A DNA stretch of 64,000 nucleotides from Methylococcales bacterium (GCA_030949405.1 JAUZSN010000002.1:1-64000); one strand, 5' to 3'; shown: positions 36,863-46,956, counted from the stretch's first letter. Notes: generated from the letters alone by a model not told the origin. Made by a program: numbers and translations.

Positions 36863-39082
36863 TTAATGTCCAATGGATTGAATGCCTGCAAGAAAGATTT
36901 CACGGGTTTGATAACCAATGACGCGGTGATTTAATTGTTCTTTTTTATCCGTTCCAAAAAATAAAATAGCAGGGGGACCAATTAAATTAAAATGGGTTAA
37001 TAATACCTTGTCATCGTCTGAATTTTTGGTGACATCAACTTGCAATACTATAAAGTGAGTCAATGCCTGTTTTACTTTTGGGTCTGTAAAGGTATACGCT
37101 TCCATTTCTTTACAGGAAATACACCAATCTGCATAAAAATCTAACATCACGGGTTGATTATTGGCACTCGCGAGTTCTAATTGACTTGTTAGTTCGGCTA
37201 ATGAGGTAATTTGTTTAAATTCAATTCCCTGATGGGTCGTTTTAGTTGAAGAGCTTGCCAAACCTTGCAACGGTTTTAAAGGATTCGTATTTCCCGCGCT
37301 CATTCCCACCAGTAATAAAATACCGTAAATGAGCATAACTACGCCAAGACCTTTCCCTAGTTTAAACCAGCCACTGCATTCAGCGGGTAACGCTTCGAGT
37401 GCGTGTAAATAAACCGAAGATATAATAAATAAGACTGCCCACAAGAATAAAGTGACACTTGCTGGTAAAATACGTTCTAGCATCCATAAGGCGGTGGCTA
37501 ACATAATAACCCCAAAGACGGCTTTGGTTGAATTTAACCAATGACCCGCTTGAGGTAATAGTTTACCCGCAGAGGCACCGAGAATGAGTAATGGAAAGCC
37601 CATGCCTAATCCCATCATAAATAAAGCAGAACCGCCTAAGATAGCATCGCCTGTTTGTCCGATATAAATTAATGCCCCTGCTAAAGGCGCGGCAACGCAA
37701 GGTCCGACTATTAATGAGGATAAGGCTCCCATAATCGCGACCCCTAAATAAGAGCCATCACGGTGACTGTCACTGGAGTTATGTAGTTTGGCTTGTAAGA
37801 ATTTAGGAAGCTCTAAACTATAAAAACCAAACATGGATAAGGATAATAAAATAAATACGCCACTAAAAAGCGCGATAATCCATGTTTGTTGAAAGAGAAC
37901 TTGTAAATTACTGCCAAATAACGCGGCTAATACACCAAAAATGGTATAGGTTAAAGCCGAGGCGACCACGTAGGATAATGATAAAAGAAACGCTTTTGTG
38001 GTGGTTATTTTGTTACCTTGTCCAATAATGAGTCCTGATAAAATGGGAATCATCGGAAAAATACAGGGCGTAAAGGAAAGTAATAATCCAAATCCTAAAA
38101 AACTTAAAAGCGTAAGCCATAAGTTGTCCTGTTGTAATGCCTTTGCAATTTGATTTTGTTCTGATAAATTATTAGGCGAGGGCGCGGTTACTTTTTGGGT
38201 TACTGTTGATAATTGGGTGGCAATCGGAAGTGTTAATGAATGTTCTTGAGTCATCGGCGGGTAACAAACCCCTCGATCAGCACAGCCTTGAAAATCTGCT
38301 TTTAAAATAAGTGTTTCTGAGGCGTTGGCTGTACGCAATAAAGGGAGGTCAAATTTTAATTGCTGATGAAAAATTTCAACTTGACCAAAGGCTTCATCAT
38401 GCTTAGGTTCACCGCGAGGAATGTTATAGGTACCTAAGCTGACATGATTACTATTTAATAACTGTAATTTAATTTTATCGCGGTATAAATAATAGCCATC
38501 CGCAATGATCCAATTGAGACGTAAGGTTTTTTCATCTTTAATTTCAACAAAAAACTGAAAGGCTTTATCCGCAGGTAGGAGAACATCTTGAAATAAATTA
38601 GAGGTGATACTTTTAAACCCCGTCACTAATTGTTTAAGCGGGTCTACTACAGGCACAGTTAATTCAAGCGAGATTGTTTTTTTCTGTGGAGGATAGCAAA
38701 CCCCTATATCCGCACATCCTTGATAGTGAATGTCGATTATTAACTGAGATTTGTTCGTGGGGTTTTGAATTGAAATAGGCAATAGGAGCTGTTGGCGATG
38801 AATAATGACCTCACCAAAAGCGGCATCCTGTTTATGTTGACCTTGTGGAAAAACAATTTGCCCCAATGTTACCGTTGCCGTTTGTGATTTTACAGAAAAA
38901 CGGTGTTGATAAAGATAATAGCCTTCGGCTATTTGAAGTGATAACTCAAGATGGTTATTAATAAAATCAGCAGAAACCTTGAATGCCTCATCAGGTGGCA
39001 ATAAGTTAGGCGTGTTAGCACGACTTACTAAGGGGGAAAGTAAGAGCAAAAGATAAAAAAAACTTATTCGGACAAAGGTCAT
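36863..39082 (-). CDS. dsbD: Thiol:disulfide interchange protein DsbD with duplicated alpha domain
   Basis: 739 aa, longer than the usual 560-600. Two tandem N-terminal DsbD-alpha domains each carry the YYLY, AFGEV/AFGQV and CADxGVCYPP motifs (about 25-150 and 160-285). The eight-helix DsbD-beta domain has FTPCIFPMIPILSG and VGPCVAAPL. The C-terminal thioredoxin-like gamma domain has DWCISCKE. It carries electrons from cytoplasmic thioredoxin to the periplasm. Signal peptide at 1-22. The extra alpha domain may serve another client, perhaps the adjacent TlpA-like protein. Confidence 0.93.
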   Translation of the reverse strand: MTFVRISFFYLLLLLSPLVSRANTPNLLPPDEAFKVSADFINNHLELSLQIAEGYYLYQHRFSVKSQTATVTLGQIVFPQGQHKQDAAFGEVIIHRQQLLLPISIQNPTNKSQLIIDIHYQGCADIGVCYPPQKKTISLELTVPVVDPLKQLVTGFKSITSNLFQDVLLPADKAFQFFVEIKDEKTLRLNWIIADGYYLYRDKIKLQLLNSNHVSLGTYNIPRGEPKHDEAFGQVEIFHQQLKFDLPLLRTANASETLILKADFQGCADRGVCYPPMTQEHSLTLPIATQLSTVTQKVTAPSPNNLSEQNQIAKALQQDNLWLTLLSFLGFGLLLSFTPCIFPMIPILSGLIIGQGNKITTTKAFLLSLSYVVASALTYTIFGVLAALFGSNLQVLFQQTWIIALFSGVFILLSLSMFGFYSLELPKFLQAKLHNSSDSHRDGSYLGVAIMGALSSLIVGPCVAAPLAGALIYIGQTGDAILGGSALFMMGLGMGFPLLILGASAGKLLPQAGHWLNSTKAVFGVIMLATALWMLERILPASVTLFLWAVLFIISSVYLHALEALPAECSGWFKLGKGLGVVMLIYGILLLVGMSAGNTNPLKPLQGLASSSTKTTHQGIEFKQITSLAELTSQLELASANNQPVMLDFYADWCISCKEMEAYTFTDPKVKQALTHFIVLQVDVTKNSDDDKVLLTHFNLIGPPAILFFGTDKKEQLNHRVIGYQTREIFLAGIQSIGH

Positions 39083-39265
39083 GAGTTAATCCAGTTAAGG
39101 GGAATTTGATAGCGGTGAGTCATTAAGGACTGCAACTATTTTAGGAAGTTCATAAGTCGATAAGCAAATGATACTTTTGAAGAATGATGGGCTATTATCC
39201 TAGAGAATCCCTTATTTTACGTTTAAAAAATTATTTTTTTTAAAGCTATGTTCTAAATATATGGC

Positions 39266-39293
39266 TTGACGAAAAACCACATCAACCTATAAT
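39266..39293 (+). promoter_or_regulatory. Sigma70-type promoter for arsR operon
   Basis: TTGACG (39266-39271), 16-bp spacer, TATAAT (39288-39293) with AATGCGAG downstream. It is 47 bp before the arsR-like start, and is the best promoter match seen in the window. Confidence 0.75.
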
Positions 39294-39339
39294 GCGAGAG
39301 TTAAACTTCAACGATTGTCGTATTTAGAGCTTATGAGTT

Positions 39340-39654
39340 ATGGAAAATAACGAAAAAAAAATCCCTTACGATGATGCTGATATTATTCGTGCAGCCCGTT
39401 GTTTAAAGGCAATGTCTCATCCTTTACGTTTAAAAATATTGTGTGTTTTGGGGAGTGACTTAATTAGCGTACAAGAAATTGTTGAGCAAGTGGGTACAAG
39501 CCAAAGTAACATTTCCCAGCATTTAGCGATTTTAAGAGAAAAAGATTTATTAGGCTTTAAAAAAGAAGCCAATCGTGTTTATTATTTTATTGATGATGAA
39601 CGAATGCTTAAATTAATCAGTATGATGCGTGAGATTTTTTGTAGCCGTCATTAA
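39340..39654 (+). CDS. ArsR-family transcriptional regulator
   Basis: 104 aa winged helix. SHPLRLKILCVLGSDLISV, EIVEQVGTSQSNISQHLAIL (recognition helix) and a VYYFIDDERMLKL wing. The usual ELCVC metal motif of ArsR helix 3 is absent. Cys occurs only at LCVLG, and near the end (FCSRH), with ARC near residue 20. It is followed by a rhodanese, as in sulfur- or persulfide-responsive BigR/SqrR-like pairs, so it may sense thiol state rather than metal. That is inference. Confidence 0.85.
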   Translation: MENNEKKIPYDDADIIRAARCLKAMSHPLRLKILCVLGSDLISVQEIVEQVGTSQSNISQHLAILREKDLLGFKKEANRVYYFIDDERMLKLISMMREIFCSRH

Positions 39655-39689
39655 TTACTTTACTCTTTAAATAATAACAAAAATACCTC

Positions 39690-40124
39690 ATGGATCAATA
39701 TTTAGAATTTATTACGAATCATTATTTACTGTCTTTTGCATTTGTTGTTGTTGCATTTTTACTTATTCAAGATTTACTTGAAAATACCTTTAGCAAAGTC
39801 GAAAGTTTGTCGCCTTTACTTGCGGTAACGAAAATGAATAGCAGTGATGTTTTTACGATGGATGTAAGAGACTCTCACGATTTTCTTAAAGGTCATATAG
39901 AAGGGGCTGAAAATACTCCCTTAGATAAGATTGAAGAAAACTTAGAGGCACTTAGTGCCTATAAAACAACCGAAGTACTTCTTGTTTGTCAAACAGGGAC
40001 ACGGATAACAGCAGCAAGTAAAATTTTAGCAGCGGCAGGGTTTGAAAAAATATTAAGCCTTAAAGGCGGAATGCAATCATGGGAAGATGCTAAGTTGCCT
40101 GTTAAAATGAGCAGTAAAAAATAA
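39690..40124 (+). CDS. Membrane-anchored rhodanese-like sulfurtransferase
   Basis: 144 aa. One TM helix at about 12-28 (LSFAFVVVAFLLIQDLL). A rhodanese domain follows with DVRDSHDFLKGHIEGAENTP and active-site loop CQTGTR (Cys about 109). Thiosulfate or persulfide sulfur transfer is the family reaction. It is the second gene of the arsR-led operon and lies just before secB, a common gammaproteobacterial neighbourhood (rhodanese-secB-gpsA). Confidence 0.88.
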   Translation: MDQYLEFITNHYLLSFAFVVVAFLLIQDLLENTFSKVESLSPLLAVTKMNSSDVFTMDVRDSHDFLKGHIEGAENTPLDKIEENLEALSAYKTTEVLLVCQTGTRITAASKILAAAGFEKILSLKGGMQSWEDAKLPVKMSSKK

Positions 40125-40182
40125 ATAACGGATGTTTTTTAATTATCTTTCATTAACTTTTAATACTTAAAATTATTATATT

Positions 40183-40674
40183 ATGGCCGAAAAAATCGAA
40201 ACAAAAGAAGACGGAACGACAGAAGCTAAAAATTTTTCAATTCAAAAAATTTATACGAAAGATATTTCCTTTGAAACGCCTAATTCCCCTCAAATTTTTA
40301 TTGATAAATGGGAGCCTCAAGTTGATTTTAATTTAGGCACTAACGTAACGCCTTTAGAAGATAATTTATACGAGGTGGTTTTATCGGTCACGGTTACAGT
40401 CAAATGTGGTGAAAAAACAGCGTATTTAGTGGAAGTGGCTCAAGCAGGCGTTTTTACTTTAACAGGGTTTAGTGAAGATGAAATGGGGCCTATGATGGGA
40501 AGTTTTTGCCCTAATATTTTATTTCCTTATGCCAGAGAAGTTATTTCTGATTTAGTCAGCAAAGGGGGGTTTCCACAATTATTATTAGCCCCTGTTAATT
40601 TTGAAGCCCTCTATACCCAACATTTACAGCAGGTTGAAGCGGAACAACTTCCAGGTTCTGATAGCATTAATTAA
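40183..40674 (+). CDS. secB: Protein-export chaperone SecB
   Basis: 163 aa, usual length. Core SecB motifs are IYTKDISFETPNSPQIF, YEVVLSVTVT, VEVAQAGVFTLTGF and FCPNILFPYAREVISD. The tetrameric chaperone holds preproteins unfolded for SecA. It lies between rhodanese and gpsA as in many gammaproteobacteria. No RBS-like GGAGG is seen; the leader is very AT-rich. Confidence 0.96.
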   Translation: MAEKIETKEDGTTEAKNFSIQKIYTKDISFETPNSPQIFIDKWEPQVDFNLGTNVTPLEDNLYEVVLSVTVTVKCGEKTAYLVEVAQAGVFTLTGFSEDEMGPMMGSFCPNILFPYAREVISDLVSKGGFPQLLLAPVNFEALYTQHLQQVEAEQLPGSDSIN

Positions 40675-40679
40675 AGTCA

Positions 40680-41678
40680 ATGACCGCTAAAATTAGTGTC
40701 TTAGGGGCAGGTTCTTGGGGAACAGCTTTAGCGATACTGGCAGCTAGAAATGGCTGCCAGACTTTGTTATGGGGGCATGACGCTCGACATATTGCAACGC
40801 TTAAAAAAGATAATGAAAATAAACATTATCTGCCTGAATTACCGTTTCCTCAGGGCTTAAAGGTCACCGATCAATTACAAGAGGCTGCCGAGTTTAGCGA
40901 CTTATTGTTAATTTCAGTCCCCAGTCATGCGTTTAAAGCCACGCTGCTGAAATTAAAACCCTTTATTACAGTCGATACTCAAGTGGCTTGGGCAACTAAG
41001 GGATTTTGTGCTGAAACGGGTGGGTTACTTGATTCTGTTGTGAGTGAAAACTTATTTTCTCAAACCGCCACCGCCGTTTTATCAGGGCCTACGTTTGCCA
41101 ATGAAGTGGCCAAAGATTTACCCACAGCGATTACCATTGCCTCGAAAGATAGAGCCCTTGCAAATAGACTCGCGGCTTTATTGCATAATCCACGTTTTCG
41201 TGCGTATACCAGTACTGATATTATTGGTGTTCAAGTAGGCGGGGCGATTAAAAATGTTTTAGCGATCGCCGCAGGAATTGCCGATGGCTTGGGCTTTGGA
41301 GCGAATACACGCGCCGCATTGATTACGCGGGGTTTGACAGAAAGCATTCGTTTAGGGTCTAAATTAGGCGGGCAACAAGAAACCTTAATGGGCTTGGCAG
41401 GGTTAGGGGATTTAGTTCTCACGTGTACCGACGATCAATCGCGAAACCGTCGTTTTGGTTTAGCTCTAGGTCGAGGTGGAAACCAAGCGGACATCATTAA
41501 AGAAATCGCTCAAGAGGTTGAAGGTGTTTTTGCCGCCAAAGAAGCGTATTTATTATCAAAAAAATATCAGATTGAAATGCCTATTATTGAGCAAACCTAT
41601 AAAGTGCTTTATGAAAATTTAGACCCGCTGTTAGCCGTACAAAATTTATTAGCGCGTGAACAAAAATCAGAAAGTTAG
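40680..41678 (+). CDS. gpsA: Glycerol-3-phosphate dehydrogenase [NAD(P)+]
   Basis: 332 aa. N-terminal Rossmann motif GAGSWGTALA (residues 8-17). The C-terminal domain has GGAIKNVLAIAAGI, holding the catalytic Lys, and GLGDLVLTC. It makes sn-glycerol 3-phosphate for phospholipids. ATG is 5 bp after the secB stop, so translation is probably coupled. Confidence 0.96.
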   Translation: MTAKISVLGAGSWGTALAILAARNGCQTLLWGHDARHIATLKKDNENKHYLPELPFPQGLKVTDQLQEAAEFSDLLLISVPSHAFKATLLKLKPFITVDTQVAWATKGFCAETGGLLDSVVSENLFSQTATAVLSGPTFANEVAKDLPTAITIASKDRALANRLAALLHNPRFRAYTSTDIIGVQVGGAIKNVLAIAAGIADGLGFGANTRAALITRGLTESIRLGSKLGGQQETLMGLAGLGDLVLTCTDDQSRNRRFGLALGRGGNQADIIKEIAQEVEGVFAAKEAYLLSKKYQIEMPIIEQTYKVLYENLDPLLAVQNLLAREQKSES

Positions 41679-41802
41679 CCCCATTTTACTTGAGACTCAC
41701 CCACTCAATAAACATTTTAGCGAGTAGTATTAGATTTCGTCTGACTGGATATTGAAGATAGGATGCCAATATAGAGTCGTTTTCATAAAAAACTTAGACA
41801 TC

Positions 41803-43083
41803 ATGGACCATTTCCACGCCTATCAGGCTATTCTATCCCGTTTCAATGAAGAGTTATCAATCAAGCTCGGCTATCCAGGTTCATTATTGTCAACCCTTCA
41901 TGGCGTATTAAACCCCGAACAAATTGAGATTACTGCGTCGGGTCAAAAAATTATTAATAACGAAGTGATTGGCATAATGCCGAATAGCCTTGCTGAGATA
42001 CATATTAATAATATAGGAAGTCCTTGGAAAAATTCAGAAAGTTACACGATTGAAATTAAAGACATCGAAATAGAAGCCATTGAAATTTTAGGACATTATT
42101 TTGGCTTACCCAAAGAAGTCGCACGAGGTTATATTACGACAGGGGGGACAGAAGCAAATTTAGCCTGTCTATGGTGGTCTAAATTATGGTTAGCCCGCCA
42201 ACAAAAAAAACAATCATCCCCTCCGTTTCCAAAAGTATTTTGTAGTCAGGATACGCATTATTCCATTCATAAAATAAGTCATTTAATGGGGTTTGAGTTA
42301 GGTTTGATTGAGAGTGATCTCACGGGTGAGATTAATTTGATCGACTTAGAGTGCAAACTTACGCATCATATCGAAAATAATCCAAAACAAAGTATCATTA
42401 TGGTCGCTAATATAGGGACAACGGTGACAGGGGCTATGGATGATGTTTTGGGGATCAAACATATTTTTGAAACAATAACCTTATCAGGAAAACGCTTACC
42501 GTACACTATTCATGCCGATGCGGCCTGTTATGGGATGATTATTCCCGTGACAAAACCGTTTCATCAGGTCACTAACTATTTTACGGATTTAGGGGTTAAT
42601 ACAATGACCCTTTCAGGCCATAAATTTTTAGGGACGAATATTCTCGGTATTCCTTTGACCACGGAACCTTTTTTACGCGAAGCATTTGAAAAAAATACCC
42701 GTATCATTAGTTACTGTGGCAATATTGATGATATTACTATTTCGGGATCGAGATCGGGGATAAATATTTTGTGGTTACACAATACTTTAAAGCAGTTGCG
42801 TATGGATCACTCTTTTGAACTCATCGAAAAGATGGTTGCTCATAACTTAGAGAATGCCCAATTTTTATACAATCAATTAGTCGCCCTAGTCGGTGATGAA
42901 CATGTTATTTGGATTAAAGGGCAATTTAATGTTGTATTTCCGAGACCGTCGGTGGGTTTAATTAAAAAATTTAAACTGATGCCCGCAAATGATAATAAGG
43001 CCGTCATTTGCACGCATATTAATGTATCGCGTGACTTGCTTGACGAATTTATTAATGAGTATCGTCAAGAACGCGCGGAATAA
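41803..43083 (+). CDS. Group II PLP-dependent decarboxylase (histidine decarboxylase-like)
   Basis: About 426 aa from ATG 41803 (MDHFHAYQAIL), preferred over TTG 41752 because homologues begin near the LSRFNEELSIKLGYP block. YITTGGTEANLACLW binds the cofactor phosphate; HADAACYG holds the pyridine-ring Asp; TLSGHKFLGTN has the Schiff-base Lys. The fold and spacing fit histidine decarboxylases of the PLP type and related glutamate/aspartate decarboxylases. The substrate cannot be fixed from sequence. The gene stands alone between gpsA and an aminotransferase. Confidence 0.78.
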   Translation: MDHFHAYQAILSRFNEELSIKLGYPGSLLSTLHGVLNPEQIEITASGQKIINNEVIGIMPNSLAEIHINNIGSPWKNSESYTIEIKDIEIEAIEILGHYFGLPKEVARGYITTGGTEANLACLWWSKLWLARQQKKQSSPPFPKVFCSQDTHYSIHKISHLMGFELGLIESDLTGEINLIDLECKLTHHIENNPKQSIIMVANIGTTVTGAMDDVLGIKHIFETITLSGKRLPYTIHADAACYGMIIPVTKPFHQVTNYFTDLGVNTMTLSGHKFLGTNILGIPLTTEPFLREAFEKNTRIISYCGNIDDITISGSRSGINILWLHNTLKQLRMDHSFELIEKMVAHNLENAQFLYNQLVALVGDEHVIWIKGQFNVVFPRPSVGLIKKFKLMPANDNKAVICTHINVSRDLLDEFINEYRQERAE

Positions 43084-43138
43084 CATCTGCAACCCCTACT
43101 TTATTATCGAACACTTTAAAAAACACAAGGTGCTATAA

Positions 43139-44233
43139 ATGATTCCAATGGTAAACCTCAAAGCAAACTATGCTGATATTAAAGATGAAATTGAACAGGG
43201 TTTCGCGGAAACACTGACCAACTGTTCATTCATTTTAGGTCCTAATGTACAGGCTTTTGAAAAAGAAGCCGCCGACTATTTAGGGATCAAGCATACCATA
43301 GCGGTTGCCTCAGGGACCGATGCTTTGCATCTCGCGTTATTGGCCGCAGGAATTAAAGCGGGGGATGAAGTCATTACAACAGCCTTTACGTTTATTGCAA
43401 CCGCCGAAGCCATTAAATATGTAGGAGCCACCCCTGTTTTTGTGGATATAGATCCAAAGACATTTAATATAGATCCCTGCGCGATTGAAAAAGCGATTAC
43501 GCCCAAAACAACAGCGATTATGCCTGTTCATTTATTTGGACAGCCCGCAGATATTAAGGCGATTAAACAGCTCAGTGAGGCGCATGATTTAAAGTTAATA
43601 GAAGATTGTGCACAATCATTTGGTGCGACTGTTGAGGGCAAACAAACAGGGTCTGTGGGAGATGTCGCGGGTTATAGTTTTTTTCCCAGTAAAAACTTAG
43701 GCGCGTTTGGTGATGGCGGATTGGTGGCTACAAATTCTGATGAAATCGCCGCGAAAATAAAACAATTGCGTAATCATGGCTCAAGCGAGCGTTATTATCA
43801 TGAAGTGATTGGTTTTAATAGTCGTTTAGATGAATTGCAAGCGGTCGTTTTACGCGTTAAATTAAAACGAATTAATCAATACAATCAAGCTCGTCGTCAT
43901 AGTGCGCATTTATACTCTCGATTAATGGAAAAATTACCCCTGATAACGCCTTTTGAAGATACGATTGGCAACCATGTCTACCATCAATACACCGTGTTAT
44001 CCGAACGTCGAGATGAGCTATTAACCGCGTTACAAAATGAAAAAATAGGTTGTGCTATTTATTACCCCGTTCCTTTGCATCAACAAACTGTTTTTAAAGA
44101 GGCGTATCAAGGGGTCTCTTTGCCTGTGACCGAACAGGTTTCAGCCCATTGTCTCTCACTGCCTATTTGTGCCAATTTAAAGGATAATGAGGTTATTAAA
44201 ATAACCGAAATTATTAAAAATTTGTGGCATTAA
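43139..44233 (+). CDS. DegT/DnrJ/EryC1/StrS-family sugar aminotransferase
   Basis: 364 aa. GTDALHLAL binds PLP phosphate, VHLFGQPADIKAI and IEDCAQSFGAT contain the ring-binding Asp, and GYSFFPSKNLGAFGDGG holds the catalytic Lys. Such enzymes aminate nucleotide-linked keto-sugars (WbpE-type) for O-antigen or glycan synthesis. No other nucleotide-sugar gene is adjacent, so the pathway is unknown. Confidence 0.85.
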   Translation: MIPMVNLKANYADIKDEIEQGFAETLTNCSFILGPNVQAFEKEAADYLGIKHTIAVASGTDALHLALLAAGIKAGDEVITTAFTFIATAEAIKYVGATPVFVDIDPKTFNIDPCAIEKAITPKTTAIMPVHLFGQPADIKAIKQLSEAHDLKLIEDCAQSFGATVEGKQTGSVGDVAGYSFFPSKNLGAFGDGGLVATNSDEIAAKIKQLRNHGSSERYYHEVIGFNSRLDELQAVVLRVKLKRINQYNQARRHSAHLYSRLMEKLPLITPFEDTIGNHVYHQYTVLSERRDELLTALQNEKIGCAIYYPVPLHQQTVFKEAYQGVSLPVTEQVSAHCLSLPICANLKDNEVIKITEIIKNLWH

Positions 44234-44283
44234 TTGTTTAACAAGCGTATTTGAGATTAAAATTTTAATTAAGGAATAAGCGA

Positions 44284-44332
44284 TTAATAACCGCTGTCAT
44301 CCCGCTTACAATCGGATTTTGACGGTTATTAA
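44284..44332. repeat. 10-bp inverted repeat, long loop
   Basis: TTAATAACCG (44284-44293) and CGGTTATTAA (44323-44332) flank 29 bp in the gap before rhlE. It could be a weak terminator or a small repeat element. No other feature stands out in 44234-44427. Confidence 0.4.
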
Positions 44333-44427
44333 AAGATGCGTCCTAAGAAACACGGTTTCTGTCTAGGGATTCAAAATAATGAATGTCTGGTCCTAACAAC
44401 CTAATTTAACAAAATGAGATAGTTTAT

Positions 44428-45711
44428 ATGAGTTTTACCGCTTTAGATTTATCCCCCGAAATTTTAAAAGCCATTGCAGAGCAAGGGTATGAAACCCCAA
44501 CGCCCATACAGCAACAAGCCATTCCCGCGATATTAACAGGGCGAGATGTCATGGCTGCAGCACAAACAGGAACAGGAAAAACTGCAGGTTTTACGCTGCC
44601 GTTATTAGAACAACTTTCAAAAGGTAAACCCGCTCATGCTAATCAAGTTAGGGCATTAGTGTTAACCCCGACGCGTGAACTTGCCGCTCAAGTTGAAGAA
44701 AGTATTCGCCTTTATGGTAAATATTTACCCTTACGTTCAGCTGTTGTTTTTGGTGGCGTGAAGATAAATCCTCAAATGATGCGGTTACGTCAAGGGGTGG
44801 ATATATTAGTGGCAACACCAGGGCGTTTACTTGATTTGTATAATCAAAATGCGATGAAATTTAAAGAATTAGACGTATTGATTTTAGATGAAGCGGATCG
44901 AATGCTTGATATGGGTTTTATCCATGATATTCGTAAAATATTGGCTTTATTGCCTAAGCAACGTCAAAATTTATTATTTTCAGCCACCTTCTCGGATGAA
45001 ATTCGTCGTTTAGCGAAAGGGTTTGTACATAATCCCGTTGAAATTGCGGTTAACCCGCAAGAAACCACGGTTAATACAGTTAAGCAATGGATTTATCCTG
45101 TTGATAAAAAGCAAAAAATCGCATTACTGATTCATTTGGTTAAAGTCAATAAATGGGAGCAGGTTTTAGTTTTTAGTCGAACTAAACATGGGGCAAATAA
45201 ACTAACCCGAGTTTTAGAAACGGCGGGAATTAAAGCGGCGGCGATTCATGGCAATAAAAGCCAAGGGGCGCGGACAAAAGCATTAGCCAGTTTTAAACGA
45301 GGCGATATTAAAGTGTTGGTGGCAACGGATATTGCCGCCCGTGGATTAGATATTGATCAACTTCCTAACGTGGTGAATTTTGATTTACCGAATGTCCCCG
45401 AGGATTATGTTCATCGTATAGGACGTACAGGACGGGCAGGGTCAGAAGGCCAAGCTATTTCACTGGTCAGTGCCGATGAATTTAAACAGCTCTCAGATAT
45501 TGAGCGTCTCATAAAATCATTATTAACCCGTGAAATAATGGATGGTTTTGAACCTACTCATACGGTGCCTGAATCTCGGTTAGATGTGCGGTCTCATCAG
45601 CCTAAAAAGCCTAAAAAACCCAGAGTAGATCATCGGGACGGGCAGCGTTCAGGAGCTAAGGCTAATACAAATCAATCCCGTGGCCGAGGACGTAACTCAA
45701 CAAATCGTTAG
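44428..45711 (+). CDS. rhlE: DEAD-box RNA helicase RhlE
   Basis: 427 aa. Q motif ([16 protein letters not shown]), motif [10 protein letters not shown], motif Ia PTREL, DEAD, SAT, and [10 protein letters not shown] (motif VI). The C-terminal 60 residues are basic and rich in Lys/Arg/Gly, as usual for RhlE/DeaD-like helicases in ribosome or RNA turnover. Complete and typical length. Confidence 0.92.
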   Translation: MSFTALDLSPEILKAIAEQGYETPTPIQQQAIPAILTGRDVMAAAQTGTGKTAGFTLPLLEQLSKGKPAHANQVRALVLTPTRELAAQVEESIRLYGKYLPLRSAVVFGGVKINPQMMRLRQGVDILVATPGRLLDLYNQNAMKFKELDVLILDEADRMLDMGFIHDIRKILALLPKQRQNLLFSATFSDEIRRLAKGFVHNPVEIAVNPQETTVNTVKQWIYPVDKKQKIALLIHLVKVNKWEQVLVFSRTKHGANKLTRVLETAGIKAAAIHGNKSQGARTKALASFKRGDIKVLVATDIAARGLDIDQLPNVVNFDLPNVPEDYVHRIGRTGRAGSEGQAISLVSADEFKQLSDIERLIKSLLTREIMDGFEPTHTVPESRLDVRSHQPKKPKKPRVDHRDGQRSGAKANTNQSRGRGRNSTNR

Positions 45712-45792
45712 GGTGTGAAATAAATGATTCTAAGAGGGTTAATCGGGGTTGTTGATTAGGCGGTCTGCTTTTTATTTGCAATTTAAATTGGA

Positions 45793-45820
45793 ACCCAGTC
45801 GGGTTTACTATGGACTGGGT
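45793..45820 (+). other. Short hairpin before the sorbosone dehydrogenase-like gene
   Basis: ACCCAGTC (45793-45800) pairs with GACTGGGT (45813-45820). It lies 24 bp before the ATG and lacks a T tract, so it is either the rhlE terminator or a leader structure. Confidence 0.4.
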
Positions 45821-45843
45821 CTTAACACAGCGAAGGTTTTAGT

Positions 45844-46956
45844 ATGATGAAAATTTCAAAATTAGGATTGATTGGTTTATGGCTCATTAACCCTGTTTTA
45901 GCGGATGATTCGCAGCAATCAGTATTAAAGCAATTGAGCGTTCCCGATGGGTTTACGCTGTCTATTTTTGCTCAAAATGTCCCTAATGCCCGAACGTTGG
46001 CTTTAGGTGATAATGGGGTCGTTTATGTAGGTACGCGTCAACAAGGCAGTGTTTACGCGCTCCAAGATAGTAATAATGATGGCGTTGCGGATAAAAAGTA
46101 TACGTTGGCAACCGATTTATATATGCCGAATGGCGTGGCTTATAAAAATGGCACGTTATATGTTGCCCAACCGCATCGCATTATTCAATTTAAAAATATA
46201 GGTAAGCAGTTAGCTCATCCCCCGAAACCGAGTATTGTTTATGAGGACTTACCTGCGGATAAACGACATGGGTGGAAATATTTACGCATCGGTGACGATA
46301 ATAAATTATATTCAGCCGTGGGTGCGCCGTGCAATAGCTGTGAATCGGAGAAAGCAATTTACGGAACGTTATTTCGAGTCAATACCGATGGCAGTGAGTT
46401 TGAGATCATTGCATCAGGCGTTCGTAATTCAGTGGGATTTGATTGGCATCCCACCACAAAATCACTTTTTTTCACTGAAAATGGACGGGATAATTTAGGG
46501 GATGATACGCCGCCTGATGAATTAAATTTATGGACTGAAAAAGGACAAAATTTTGGCTTTCCTTATTGCTATGGGGATGCCATTTTAGACCCTAAATTAG
46601 GCGGTGAAAAAGACTGTGCAAGGTTTCAACCGCCTGCGTGGAAATTTAAAGCTCATAATGCCCCTTTAGGAATGCGTTTTTATCGAGGCAATCAATTTCC
46701 TAAACCCTATCAACATCAACTCTTTGTTGCTCAACATGGTTCATGGAATCGCTCAATACCTGATGGCTATCGTATTGCCTTAGTTACCTTTAAAAATGGA
46801 CAGCCTATTTCAGAAAAGACATTTATTTCAGGTTGGTTAACCGATGATAAAAAGGTCTTAGGTCGTCCAACTGATATTTTAGAAATGGACGATGGGAGCC
46901 TATTAATTACGGATGATAAGCAAGGTTTAATTTATAAGGTAACGTACTCAAAATGA
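45844..46956 (+). CDS. PQQ-type sorbosone dehydrogenase-like beta-propeller protein
   Basis: 370 aa with signal peptide (LGLIGLWLINPVLA, cleaved about residue 20). Beta-propeller blades follow with FTLSIFAQNVPNARTLALG, YMPNGVAYKNGTLYVA, RNSVGFDWHP, FTENGRDNLG and FVAQHGSWNRS. These are typical of periplasmic soluble glucose/sorbosone dehydrogenases. Whether PQQ is bound and which substrate is used cannot be told. Its stop overlaps the nudF start by 4 bp. Confidence 0.85.
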   Translation: MMKISKLGLIGLWLINPVLADDSQQSVLKQLSVPDGFTLSIFAQNVPNARTLALGDNGVVYVGTRQQGSVYALQDSNNDGVADKKYTLATDLYMPNGVAYKNGTLYVAQPHRIIQFKNIGKQLAHPPKPSIVYEDLPADKRHGWKYLRIGDDNKLYSAVGAPCNSCESEKAIYGTLFRVNTDGSEFEIIASGVRNSVGFDWHPTTKSLFFTENGRDNLGDDTPPDELNLWTEKGQNFGFPYCYGDAILDPKLGGEKDCARFQPPAWKFKAHNAPLGMRFYRGNQFPKPYQHQLFVAQHGSWNRSIPDGYRIALVTFKNGQPISEKTFISGWLTDDKKVLGRPTDILEMDDGSLLITDDKQGLIYKVTYSK

